A stretch of DNA of 37,575 bases from positions 1 through 37,575 of the forward strand of contig DASXRQ010000062.1 in the NCBI GenBank assembly GCA_036506495.1, given 5' to 3'. Below are positions 23,589 through 31,737 of the stretch, in pieces (position 1 is the first letter of the stretch; every line of letters starts with the position of its first letter). Source of the stretch: DASXRC01 sp036506495. GTDB taxonomy: Bacteria; Actinomycetota; Actinomycetes; Mycobacteriales; Micromonosporaceae. The notes under the pieces are model-generated. The model searched no databases. It saw only the letters and a program-made list of their open reading frames with translations, and was not told the origin of the DNA. The position numbers were made by a program, and so were the translations under genes.

Positions 23589-24961
23589 GAGGCCCCCTCC
23601 AGCGTGCGGTAGTCGATCTTGCCGGCCGGGGTCAGCGGGAGCGCGGCGACCGGCTGCACGTCCACGCCGGAGGAGTGCGTGCCGATCCCGGCGGCCAGCT
23701 CCGCGCGGAGCTTCGCGGCCGCCTCGGCGTCGTTCGACTCGACGTACACCAGGAGCCGGTCGTCGCCGGCGACCGCGGCCACCGGCCCGTGATGGGCGAC
23801 CATCCGCTCGATGTCGTCGAGGTCCACCCGGACCCCGAACACCTTCGCCATGCGCTTCAGCCGCCCGGTGATGAACAGGAAACCGTCCTCGTCCAGCCGG
23901 CCGCGGTCGCCGGTCGCCAGCACGCCGCCGAGGTCGTCGCCCCGGGCCAGGTCGGCCGCGGTCTCGGCGTACCCCATCATGACGTTGGGTCCGCGGTAGA
24001 CGACCTCGTCGGTCTCCGGGTCGACGGCGACGGTGCCGCCGGGTACCGGCAGGCCGACCGAGCCTAGCCGGGCCGGCAGGCAGTCCGGCGGCAGCACCGT
24101 CATCCGGGCGGTCGCCTCGGTCTGGCCGTACATGACGAACATGCGGCCGCCCACCGCGGCCATCCGCGCGTGGAAGTCCGCGATCAGCTCGGGGCGCAGC
24201 CGTCCGCCGGCCTGGGTGAGCGTACGCAACCGCGGGTACCGGCCCGGATCGAGGCGCAATCGGTGCAGGATCTCGTACTGGTAGGGCACGGCGGCCATCG
24301 ACGTGGCACCGTGCTCGTCGACGGCCCGCCAGAACTCGCGGGAGGTCAGGCCGGACCGCTCGAGCACCACGGTGGCGCCGCGCCGGAGGTGGCTCGTGAG
24401 CACGGACAGCCCGTACGTGTAGAACAGCGGCAGCGTCGTCGGCGCGACCTCGTCGCCCTCGACGCCCAGCGCGGTCGCGATCGAATCCGCGTTCGCGACG
24501 ACCGCGGTCCGGCTCAGTCGGACCAGCTTCGGGTTCCCGGTGGAACCCGACGTCGTCAGCAGCAGCGCCAGGTCGCGGTGTGGGATCCACTCCGGTGGGT
24601 CCTGGCGCAGCCAGGCGGCCCCGAGCCGCGCCGGCTGTTCCGCACGGTAGCCGTCCGGCGGGTCATCCCGCCCGGATACGCCCGTGACGATCGCCGGACG
24701 AAATCGCGCGACCATCGCCCGCAGCGTCGCGTCCGGCAGCGTCGGGTCGAGCGGGGCGACCGGCCGCCCGCCGGCCAGGGCGCCGAGCAGGCGCAGCACG
24801 GCGGGGGTCTCCGTGGGCATCAGCGCGAACGCCGCGCCCGCGGGAAGCCGGCCGTACGCCTCGGCGGCGGCGTCTACCCGGTCGGACAGGTCGGCGCCGG
24901 CGACGACCGCCCCCGTGGCGGCGTCGACCAGCCTCGCACCGGGGTGCACCAGCCCCGTCAC
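23567..24961 (-). CDS. AMP-dependent acyl ligase (adenylate-forming, stand-alone)
   Basis: The 464-residue ligase has all core motifs: TTSGSTGNPK (136-145), MYGQTEA (277-283), TGDRGRLDEDGFLFITGR and the C-terminal PLTPAGKIDYR with catalytic Lys448. The C-terminal domain is complete, and the protein is only slightly shorter than acyl-CoA synthetases. It probably activates a carboxylic, hydroxy or amino acid and loads it onto the ACP encoded two genes upstream; CoA as acceptor is also possible. GTG 24961 forms a GTGA overlap with the ketoreductase stop. Confidence 0.9.
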   Translation of the reverse strand: MTGLVHPGARLVDAATGAVVAGADLSDRVDAAAEAYGRLPAGAAFALMPTETPAVLRLLGALAGGRPVAPLDPTLPDATLRAMVARFRPAIVTGVSGRDDPPDGYRAEQPARLGAAWLRQDPPEWIPHRDLALLLTTSGSTGNPKLVRLSRTAVVANADSIATALGVEGDEVAPTTLPLFYTYGLSVLTSHLRRGATVVLERSGLTSREFWRAVDEHGATSMAAVPYQYEILHRLRLDPGRYPRLRTLTQAGGRLRPELIADFHARMAAVGGRMFVMYGQTEATARMTVLPPDCLPARLGSVGLPVPGGTVAVDPETDEVVYRGPNVMMGYAETAADLARGDDLGGVLATGDRGRLDEDGFLFITGRLKRMAKVFGVRVDLDDIERMVAHHGPVAAVAGDDRLLVYVESNDAEAAAKLRAELAAGIGTHSSGVDVQPVAALPLTPAGKIDYRTLEGASWPGPSR

Positions 24962-25701
24962 AGCGACAGCCCGCCGTCCACCCCGAGCACCTGGCCGGTG
25001 ACGAACGCCGCCCGCTCGGAGAGGAGAAACGCGACCACGTCGGCCACCTCGTCGGGGCGGCCTAGCCGGCGCAGCGCGGTGCCGGCGATCCGGGTCGCCC
25101 GCCCGTCGGCGTCCAGGCCGGCGAGCATGTCGGTCTCGATGAACCCCGGCGCGACTGCGTTGACCCGGATGCCGGCCGGGCCCAGCTCCTTCGCGGCGGC
25201 CCGGGTCAGCCCGACGACGGCGGCCTTGGTCGCGGCGTACGCGGCCTGACCGGCGACGCCGGCGAGGCCGACTGCGGACGCGGTCAACACCACCGCCGGC
25301 GTACGCCCGCGGCGCAGTGGCCGGGACGCGTGCTGCAGCGTGTGCGTGGCGCCGACGGCGTTGACCGCGAATAGCCGGTCCACGGCGTCGTCGGCGACCA
25401 GGCCGAGCGGACCGGCCTCGTGCACGCCCGCGTTCACCACCAAGGCGTCCAGCCCGCGCCACCGCTCGACCAGTTCGCGCATGATCCGGCGCACCGCGGT
25501 CGGGTCGGCCACGTCACCGTGTACCGCGACGTGTCCGTCGCCGGGCAGCTGTTTGACCACGTCGTCGGCGGAGCCCGAGGCCCGGCCGTGCACGGCGACG
25601 GCGTACCCGTCGGCGGCGAGCCGGCCGGCGATCGCCCGGCCGATTCCGCGGGACGAGCCGGTGACGAGCGCGACGCGGCGGTCAGCCGACGAAGCTGACA
25701 C
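24958..25701 (-). CDS. Ketoreductase-type SDR (FabG-like)
   Basis: The 247-residue SDR has TGSSRGIG (14-21), VVNAG (88-92), Ser142, and intact Tyr155/Lys159 (YAATK), with the C-terminal QVLGVDGGLSL. FabG-like enzymes reduce 3-oxoacyl-ACP with NADPH. It starts at GTG 25701, 20 bp inside the ACP gene, and is followed by the ligase through a GTGA overlap. With an ACP and a ligase but no ketosynthase in the operon, it may act on a beta-keto acid supplied as such or extended by a fatty-acid-synthase enzyme encoded elsewhere. Confidence 0.9.
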   Translation of the reverse strand: MSASSADRRVALVTGSSRGIGRAIAGRLAADGYAVAVHGRASGSADDVVKQLPGDGHVAVHGDVADPTAVRRIMRELVERWRGLDALVVNAGVHEAGPLGLVADDAVDRLFAVNAVGATHTLQHASRPLRRGRTPAVVLTASAVGLAGVAGQAAYAATKAAVVGLTRAAAKELGPAGIRVNAVAPGFIETDMLAGLDADGRATRIAGTALRRLGRPDEVADVVAFLLSERAAFVTGQVLGVDGGLSL

Positions 25702-25927
25702 CGTGCCGCGCCAAGATCTCTCGAGCCTTGTCGAACGAGCTGAGGTCGATCACGTCATCGGTGTCCACCATGACGTCGAACTGGTCCTCGATCGCGGCCA
25801 CCAGCGACATGTGTGCGAGCGAGTCCCATTGCGGAATGGCTCGGTACTCCAGGGCGTCGACCGGCCAGTCGTCGGGCAGCTCCAATGACTTACGGAACAC
25901 GCTGCGAAGTCGCTCGATATCGACCAT
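25682..25927 (-). CDS. Acyl carrier protein
   Basis: This 81-residue acidic protein has the phosphopantetheine site WDSLAHM with Ser36 and the usual four-helix spacing. It is the first gene of the five-gene minus-strand operon; ATG 25927 is preceded by GGAAGG, 8 bases away. It is separate from housekeeping fatty-acid genes, so it is likely a dedicated carrier for the acyl group handled by the downstream ligase, SDR, LuxE-like and LuxC-like proteins. Confidence 0.92.
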   Translation of the reverse strand: MVDIERLRSVFRKSLELPDDWPVDALEYRAIPQWDSLAHMSLVAAIEDQFDVMVDTDDVIDLSSFDKAREILARHGVSFVG

Positions 25928-26022
25928 TACTCATTCCTTCCCGGCGCGCACGCCGCCTGGCGCTCGGCGAGTGTAGGCCGGGGTTCGAGCTGGCCACCAG
26001 GCGAGCTAGCGTCCGCCGGAAG

Positions 26023-26096
26023 TGTTTGCCTGACATCCCATTCACGTTCACCGTCGCCGCGAACGACGTTCACCGGGCGACGCCGATCCGTTCATC
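26023..26096. repeat. 22-bp-phased CGTTCACC direct repeats in the divergent ACP/pseB control region
   Basis: CGTTCACC occurs at 26045-26052 and 26067-26074, and CGTTCATC at 26089-26096, each exactly 22 bp apart. A degenerate TGTTTGCC sits at 26023-26030, one more step upstream. Two helical turns of spacing places all copies on one face of the DNA. The whole intergenic region is 25928-26141 and contains no gene. The repeats look like sites for a cooperatively binding regulator of either or both operons. Confidence 0.6.
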
Positions 26097-26141
26097 TGGC
26101 GCCGTTAGCTTCCAGATCCGGTCGAGGTCACGAGGCCGGCG

Positions 26142-27152
26142 ATGACGTGCCGACACGGGAGCTTTGCATTGAGTATCTTGAATGGATCGTCCATTCTGGT
26201 CACCGGCGGAACGGGCTCGTTCGGCAAGGCGTTCGTCCGCCATGTGCTCGACCACGTCGATCCCGCGCGCGTCGTCATCTTCTCCCGCGACGAGCTCAAG
26301 CAGTACGAAGCGCGGCAGGCGCTCGGCGACGACGAGCGGCTGCGCTGGTTCATCGGCGATGTGCGGGACCGCTCGCGGCTGATGCGGGCGATGCATGGCA
26401 TCGACCACGTGGTGCACGCGGCGGCGCTCAAGCAGGTCGACACCGCCGAGTACAACCCGTCGGAGTACGTCTACACGAACGTGACCGGCTCGCAGAACGT
26501 GGTGGACGCTGCGATCGACTCGGGCGTACGCAGGGTGATCGCGCTCTCGACGGACAAGGCCTCCAGCCCGATCAACCTGTACGGCGCGACCAAGCTCGTC
26601 GCCGACAAGCTGTTCGTGTCGGCCAACCACTACGCGGCCCACCACCCGACCCGGTTCTCCGTGGTCCGCTACGGCAACGTGATGGGCAGCCGCGGCTCGG
26701 TGGTGCCGCTGTTCCGCAGACTCGCCGCCGACAGTCGCCCGCTGCCGATCACCGACAAGCGGATGACCCGGTTCTGGATCACCCTCGAGCAGGCGGTGCG
26801 GTTCGTCGTCGACTCGTTCGACCAGATGCAGGGCGGCGAACTGTTCGTGCCCCGCATCCCGAGCGCGCGGATCCTGGACCTGGTCGAGGCCGTCGCGCCG
26901 GACGCGACCACGCACGAGATCGGGATCCGCCCCGGCGAGAAGCTGCATGAGGAGATGATCGCGCCGGACGACAGCCGGCGGACGATCCGCTCCCAGGACC
27001 GCTACGTCGTCCAGCCGACGTTCGCGAGCTGGGGCTACCGGCCCCCGGCCGGCTGCGAGCAGGTGTCGGACGGCTTCGCGTACCAGTCCGACAGCAACGA
27101 CCAGTGGCTCTCAGTGCAGCAGCTGCGCGCGCTGCTCGACGGCGTCCGGTAG
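26142..27152 (+). CDS. pseB: UDP-GlcNAc 4,6-dehydratase (inverting)
   Basis: The 336-residue protein is a close match to the PseB/FlaA1 pattern: TGGTGSFG (21-28), FSRDELKQYE (47-56), IGDVRDRSRL, HAAALKQVDTAEYNP, ALSTDKASSPINLYGATK (134-151) with the Thr-Asp-Lys and Tyr147/Lys151, VRYGNVMGSRGSVVP, ITDKRMTRFWIT and GIRPGEKLHEEMI. It makes UDP-2-acetamido-2,6-dideoxy-beta-L-arabino-hexos-4-ulose, the first step to pseudaminic acid. ATG 26142 has GAGG 6 bases upstream; TTG 26169, with GGGAG 7 bases upstream, is an equally good start and gives the commoner N-terminus. Confidence 0.95.
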   Translation: MTCRHGSFALSILNGSSILVTGGTGSFGKAFVRHVLDHVDPARVVIFSRDELKQYEARQALGDDERLRWFIGDVRDRSRLMRAMHGIDHVVHAAALKQVDTAEYNPSEYVYTNVTGSQNVVDAAIDSGVRRVIALSTDKASSPINLYGATKLVADKLFVSANHYAAHHPTRFSVVRYGNVMGSRGSVVPLFRRLAADSRPLPITDKRMTRFWITLEQAVRFVVDSFDQMQGGELFVPRIPSARILDLVEAVAPDATTHEIGIRPGEKLHEEMIAPDDSRRTIRSQDRYVVQPTFASWGYRPPAGCEQVSDGFAYQSDSNDQWLSVQQLRALLDGVR

Positions 27153-27161
27153 GGAGCGGCC

Positions 27162-28286
27162 GTGCTGCCGTACGGTCGCCAGTCGATCGACGAGTCCGAT
27201 GTGGACACCGTCGTCTCCGCGCTGCGCAGCGACTGGCTCACCACCGGGCCCCAGGTGGACGCACTGGAGGCCGACCTCGCGCGGTGGACCGGCGGCGCGC
27301 GGTGCGTCGCGGTCAGCAGCGGCACCGCGGCGCTGCACGTGGCGTACGCCGCGGCCGGCCTCGGGCCGGGCGACGAGGTGGTGACCTCCCCAATGACGTT
27401 CGTGGCCACGGCGGCGACCGCGATCGCGCTCGGCGCGACGGTCGTGTTCGCCGATGTGGAGGACGAGACCGCCACCCTCGACCCGGTCGCGGTCCAGGCC
27501 GCCCTCGGTCCGCGTACCCGGGCCGTCACCGCGGTGGACTACGCGGGCCATCCCGCGGAGTACGACGGGCTACGCAAGCTCGTCCGCGGCTCGGACACCC
27601 TGCTGGTCGCGGACGCCGCACACTCCATCGGCGCGCGCTACCGCGGCGAACCGGTGGGCACGCTGGCCGATCTGACGACGTTCTCGTTCTTTCCCACGAA
27701 GAACCTCACGACGGCCGAGGGAGGCGCGGTCGCCACCACCGACCCGGCGCTGCTGGACCGCGCCCGCCGGTTCCGCAACCACGGCCTCGTCCGGGAGCGA
27801 AGCCGGCTGCGGGCGCCGGACGAGGGCGGCTGGCACCAGGAGGTGCACGAGTTCGGGCTGAATTACCGGCTGCCGGACGTTCTGTGCGCACTCGGACGCA
27901 GCCAGGTGCGCCGGCTGGCGAGCTTCCTCGCCCAGCGCGCCGCGCTCGTCGCGCGGTACGACGCGGCACTGAGCGACCTGGCCGGGCTGCGCCCACCCGG
28001 GCGCCGACCATGGGCCGAACCCGCGTGGCACCTGTACCCCGTGCGGGTCGCCGACGGCCGCCGCCGCGAGGTGTACGACCGGATGCGCGCGGCTGGCATC
28101 GGCGTACAGGTGAACTACGTGCCCGTGTACTGGCACCCGGCCTTCGCCGACCTCGGCTATCGGCGGGGGATGTGCCCGGTGGCGGAGGCGTTCTACCGCG
28201 AGGAGCTGTCCCTGCCGCTCTTCCCGAGCCTCACCGAGGCCGACCAGGACCGCGTGATCGATGCGCTGCGGCTGGCGCTTCGTTGA
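27162..28286 (+). CDS. pseC: UDP-4-keto-6-deoxy-sugar 4-aminotransferase
   Basis: The 374-residue DegT/DnrJ/EryC1-family protein opens with LPYGRQSIDESD, typical for PseC. It has SSGTAALHVA (52-61), VADAAHSIGA (149-158), and FPTKNLTTAEGGA (177-189) with the PLP-binding Lys180. PseC transfers an amino group from glutamate to C4 of the PseB product. GTG 27162 has GGGAG upstream and lies 9 bp after the pseB stop, so the two are co-transcribed. Confidence 0.95.
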   Translation: MLPYGRQSIDESDVDTVVSALRSDWLTTGPQVDALEADLARWTGGARCVAVSSGTAALHVAYAAAGLGPGDEVVTSPMTFVATAATAIALGATVVFADVEDETATLDPVAVQAALGPRTRAVTAVDYAGHPAEYDGLRKLVRGSDTLLVADAAHSIGARYRGEPVGTLADLTTFSFFPTKNLTTAEGGAVATTDPALLDRARRFRNHGLVRERSRLRAPDEGGWHQEVHEFGLNYRLPDVLCALGRSQVRRLASFLAQRAALVARYDAALSDLAGLRPPGRRPWAEPAWHLYPVRVADGRRREVYDRMRAAGIGVQVNYVPVYWHPAFADLGYRRGMCPVAEAFYREELSLPLFPSLTEADQDRVIDALRLALR

Positions 28287-28313
28287 CCGGGACATCGCGA
28301 CGAAGGACCTGAG

Positions 28314-29165
28314 GTGCACCACGCGAATCACTTCTACGGCCACGCACACGTACTGGCCCGTTACTGCGGGCTCGACGAGCTGAACCCGCCGCGGATCAAC
28401 GGCTACGTCCAGCACGGCTGGAATATCGGTGACGGGCTCGCGCCCTGCACGCCGTACGCCGAGCGCAGCCCCAGCTACCTGTGGTCCGAGCAGACCCGGC
28501 GGCGAGCCTGGGCCATGGGCCGGCGCAACACGGTCGTGGTGGGCGCGCCGTGGGTCTACCTGCTGGCGATGGAGCCCTCGGACGCGGCGGTCGAGGCCGC
28601 GCGCGAGGGCACGATCTGGTACCCGTTCCACGGCTGGGAGCAGCAGCAGGTCGAGGGCGACCACCGCAGGCTGATCGACGAGATCCGCGCAACCGAGCCC
28701 GGCCCGGTGACCGTCTGCCTCTACTGGCAGGAGTACCGGACCGGGCACATCCGCCGGGTCTACGAGCGGGCCGGGTTCCGGATCGTGTGCCATGGTTACC
28801 GCGGCCACTGGTGGCAGAACACCGACGAACGCTTCCTCTACAACCAGCTGGCCGCGCTGCGCCGGCACCGTCGTGTTGCGTCCAATCGGGTCAGCAGCGC
28901 GCTGCTCTACGGCATCCTTGCCGGGTGCGAGCCAGCCGTCTACGGCGACCCGATGGTCCTGTCGGGGGAGGATCTGACGTTCGGCGGCGTGGCCCGCATC
29001 CGGCGGCAGTGGCCGGAGCTGCACGGCGCCCGGGTCGACCGGGAGACCGCCGCGGAGATCACCCGCGCCGAGCTCGGCGTGGGGTACCGGTGGGGGCCGG
29101 GCGAGCTGCGCGAGATCTTCGGGTGGCACGCCGCGGCGTACCGCTACGAGGAGGCACAGCTGTGA
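28314..29165 (+). CDS. Unknown protein of glycan loci; candidate nonulosonate (pseudaminyl) transferase
   Basis: I do not recognise a named family for this 283-residue protein. It is rich in aromatic residues and His: YVQHGWNIGDG (about 31-41), VVVGAPWVYLLAM, IWYPFHGWEQQQVEGDH (about 101-117), VCLYWQEYRTGH and, near the end, SNRVSSALLYGILAGCEPAVYGDP. The last segment resembles the HP...S-x-A-L-x-Y...G-x-P element that closes the nucleotide site of GT-B sialyl- and Kdo-transferases. No signal peptide or TM is visible. GTG 28314 has AAGGA upstream. It lies between pseC and the methyltransferase-like gene, which it overlaps by GTGA. A CMP-Pse-using transferase is an inference from context and that motif only. 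Confidence 0.6.
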   Translation: MHHANHFYGHAHVLARYCGLDELNPPRINGYVQHGWNIGDGLAPCTPYAERSPSYLWSEQTRRRAWAMGRRNTVVVGAPWVYLLAMEPSDAAVEAAREGTIWYPFHGWEQQQVEGDHRRLIDEIRATEPGPVTVCLYWQEYRTGHIRRVYERAGFRIVCHGYRGHWWQNTDERFLYNQLAALRRHRRVASNRVSSALLYGILAGCEPAVYGDPMVLSGEDLTFGGVARIRRQWPELHGARVDRETAAEITRAELGVGYRWGPGELREIFGWHAAAYRYEEAQL

Positions 29166-31003
29166 CAAGCCAGACGGCACCGCCGGCGAATCTCCGGCTG
29201 ATCGGCGGCGAGATGGTCGTCTGGACAGACGAGCCGCCAACCGAGCCCCAAGCGGCCTACGGCAGCGCGGCGGTGGCCACCCTCGTCGCGCGCGCGGTGC
29301 CCGCGGGCGCACGGGTGCTGCTCGCCGGCGGCGGCCACCCCCGGCGGGTGTTGGACGTGCTCGCCGCGCGGGCCGGCCGCGTCACCTGCCTGATCCGGGG
29401 CTACCCGGACGCCAGCGCGCTGGCCAAGGCGTACGCCGACGAGCCGACGATCGACGTGTTGGCCGGCAGCCTGTCGCGGCTGCCGGAGGCGGAGAGGTTC
29501 GACGCGGTCGTGGCGCTGGCCGGGCTGGACCGGGTCGCCTCGGCGGAGATCGACGAGCTCGACTGGGCGCACACGCTCGACCGCCTGCTCGCGGTGCTCC
29601 GCCCGAGCGGCACGCTGCTCCTCGCGCTGGACAACCCGATGGGCCTACACCGGCTCGTGGCACTCGACCCGCGCGACACCGGACGCGACGACGGCGCCTG
29701 GACCGTGCCGGGTGGCCCCGATCCCAGCTGCGCGACCGGCCTCGGCGCGCTGCGCGAACGGCTCGCGACCGCCGGGGTCGGCGTCGACGCGTGCTACGCC
29801 GCGTACCCCACCCTGGAGCGATCCGGCGTGCTCGTCGACGCCGTGGCCCTCGACGCCGCCGGTTCCCCCGATGGCCTGCTGGACGCCACCCTCGCGACCG
29901 CGTACGCCGATGCCGCGTCGCCGGGCGTACAGCTGCGGGATCCGCGACCTCTCGCGCGCGCCGCGCGTCGGGCCGGCCTCGCGGCGTCACTGGCGCCCGC
30001 CTGGATGGTCGTGGCTCGCCGGACGGACGAGGCGAGGTCGGGTCAAGGCCTTCCGGCGCTGCTGTGCGACGACACGTCGGCCGGCCCGCGCTGGCGTACC
30101 CTCATCGAGGCCACGTCGGGGACGGATGGCTGGGTCCGGCGCGGGACGGTCGTGGCGAGCGAGCCCGCGGGCCGGGCGGGGCACGCCGGCGCGGTCCGGC
30201 GCGACCCGGGCCGCCTTTCCGGCGCCGTGCCCACCGGCGACCTGCTCAGCGGCCTCCTGCTCGACGCCGGCCTACGCCGGGACCGCGCCACGCTGCGGCG
30301 GCTGCTGTCCGGGTACGCCGGGTGGCTGAGCTCCGTGGCCAGCGCCGACGAGCGACTGCCGGGAGTATGCGCGTTCGCGACCCCCGCCAACGTCGTCGTG
30401 GACGGCGGACGGTTCGCGGTGCTGGACCCGAGCTGGCAGTTGACGGAGCCCCTGCCGGTTGACGTGGCCGTGGCCCGGGGCCTGCGACAGCACGCGGTCA
30501 CCGTCGTCACCAGCTCGTACGCGCACCCGTGGTCGTCCACGTTGGACGTCGACGGGCTGACGGTGGTGCTCGCCGGGCTGGCCGGTAACCCGGTCGAGCG
30601 GAACGTGATCGCGGCGGCGGTCGACGCCGAAGCCTCGATCGTCGCTGCCCTCGACGGGCTGACCGACGCACAGCGGGTCGCGCTCGCCGAACGCCTGGCG
30701 CGGATCTCCGTCATCGACCCGCCGCCCGGCCTGGCCAGCTACGACCAGCTGCGCGAGGCGTGGCAGCGGCAGCGGGAGGAGGTCGTGCGGCTGGCGGACC
30801 GGCTCGCCTGGTCGGAGAAGATTCTCGACTCGCGCGAGCGGGCGCTGAAGAAGGCACAGCTGACCATCGCCCTGCTCAGCGGCTCGCTCAGCTTCCGGCT
30901 CGGTCGGTTGCTGATCACGCCCGCCCGGCTGGGGAAGCGCTGGTACCGGCGGACCCGCGGCCGGATCCGGCGGCTGCGCCGCGCGCTGTCAAGAGAGGGG
31001 TAG
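29162..31003 (+). CDS. Methyltransferase-like multidomain protein with C-terminal coiled coil
   Basis: The 613-residue protein starts at GTG 29162 by GTGA overlap. Residues about 35-165 form a class I SAM-methyltransferase-like domain (VLLAGGGHPRRVLDVLA, FDAVVALAGLDRV, LLAVLRPSGTLLLALDNP). The middle (about 290-480) contains TPANVVVDGGRFAVLDPSWQL, which resembles the D-x-x-x-x-N ... D-x-EW region of small kinase-like domains with EW changed to SW, so it may be inactive. A coiled coil (about 525-575: LREAWQRQREEVVRLADRL...) is followed by SLSFRLGRLLITP and a basic tail, an ending common in surface-polysaccharide transferases. Its job may be to methylate or cap the glycan. Confidence 0.65.
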   Translation: MTSQTAPPANLRLIGGEMVVWTDEPPTEPQAAYGSAAVATLVARAVPAGARVLLAGGGHPRRVLDVLAARAGRVTCLIRGYPDASALAKAYADEPTIDVLAGSLSRLPEAERFDAVVALAGLDRVASAEIDELDWAHTLDRLLAVLRPSGTLLLALDNPMGLHRLVALDPRDTGRDDGAWTVPGGPDPSCATGLGALRERLATAGVGVDACYAAYPTLERSGVLVDAVALDAAGSPDGLLDATLATAYADAASPGVQLRDPRPLARAARRAGLAASLAPAWMVVARRTDEARSGQGLPALLCDDTSAGPRWRTLIEATSGTDGWVRRGTVVASEPAGRAGHAGAVRRDPGRLSGAVPTGDLLSGLLLDAGLRRDRATLRRLLSGYAGWLSSVASADERLPGVCAFATPANVVVDGGRFAVLDPSWQLTEPLPVDVAVARGLRQHAVTVVTSSYAHPWSSTLDVDGLTVVLAGLAGNPVERNVIAAAVDAEASIVAALDGLTDAQRVALAERLARISVIDPPPGLASYDQLREAWQRQREEVVRLADRLAWSEKILDSRERALKKAQLTIALLSGSLSFRLGRLLITPARLGKRWYRRTRGRIRRLRRALSREG

Positions 31004-31008
31004 GCACC

Positions 31009-31737
31009 GTGCGCATCGTCGGAATCGTGCAGGCGCGGATGGGCTCGACGCGGTTGCCAGGCAAGGTGCTCCGCACGCTCGCTGGCCGCACCGTGCTGGG
31101 TCGGGTGGTCCGCGCGGCGCTGGAGAGCCAGGCGGTCGACGACCTCGTGGTGGCGACCAGCACCGACCCGACCGACGACGCGGTCGCGGCCGAATGTGAC
31201 GGTCTCTGGATGCCCTGCCACCGGGGGGATCCGGACGACGTGCTGACTCGCTTCATGGGCGCGCTCGAGGCGCACCCCGGGGACGCCGTCATGCGCTTCA
31301 CCGCGGACTGCCCGCTGCTCGACCCCGAAATCGTGGCCATGGTGGGCCGGGTGTTCCGGGCCGTGCCGGGCCTGGACTACACGAGCACGTCGATCGCCCG
31401 CACCCTGCCGCGCGGCCTCGACGTCGAGGTGATCTCGGCCGACGCGCTACACGCGCTCGACCGGCTCGCCACCGGATACCACCGGACGCACGTCACCTCG
31501 TACGCGTACACGCACGCGGAGCTGTTCCGGGTGGTCGGCGTGACGCTGACACCGGACCGGTCCAGGCTGCGGCTGACCCTGGACACCGAGGAGGACTGGC
31601 GCCTCATGGAGGCGGTGGTCGCCCACTTCGGCGACGCCTGTGTGCCCATCGCGAAGCTCGCCGACTGGCTCGACGGGCGGCCCGGGCTGCGTGAGCTGAA
31701 CAGTGCCGTACGGCAGAAGGCGCTGGACGAGGCGTGA
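31009..31737 (+). CDS. pseF: SpsF/PseF-type CMP-pseudaminate cytidylyltransferase
   Basis: The 242-residue nucleotidyltransferase has the signature VQARMGSTRLPGKV (7-20), then RGDPDDVLTRF, RFTADCPLLDP and LPRGLDVEVI. It is of the SpsF type found next to SpsE/SpsG, not the shorter NeuA type. In a locus with pseB, C, H, I and G the missing step is activation of Pse with CTP, which this protein should supply. GTG 31009 has GAGAGGGG upstream. The stop overlaps pseG (GTGA). Confidence 0.85.
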   Translation: MRIVGIVQARMGSTRLPGKVLRTLAGRTVLGRVVRAALESQAVDDLVVATSTDPTDDAVAAECDGLWMPCHRGDPDDVLTRFMGALEAHPGDAVMRFTADCPLLDPEIVAMVGRVFRAVPGLDYTSTSIARTLPRGLDVEVISADALHALDRLATGYHRTHVTSYAYTHAELFRVVGVTLTPDRSRLRLTLDTEEDWRLMEAVVAHFGDACVPIAKLADWLDGRPGLRELNSAVRQKALDEA

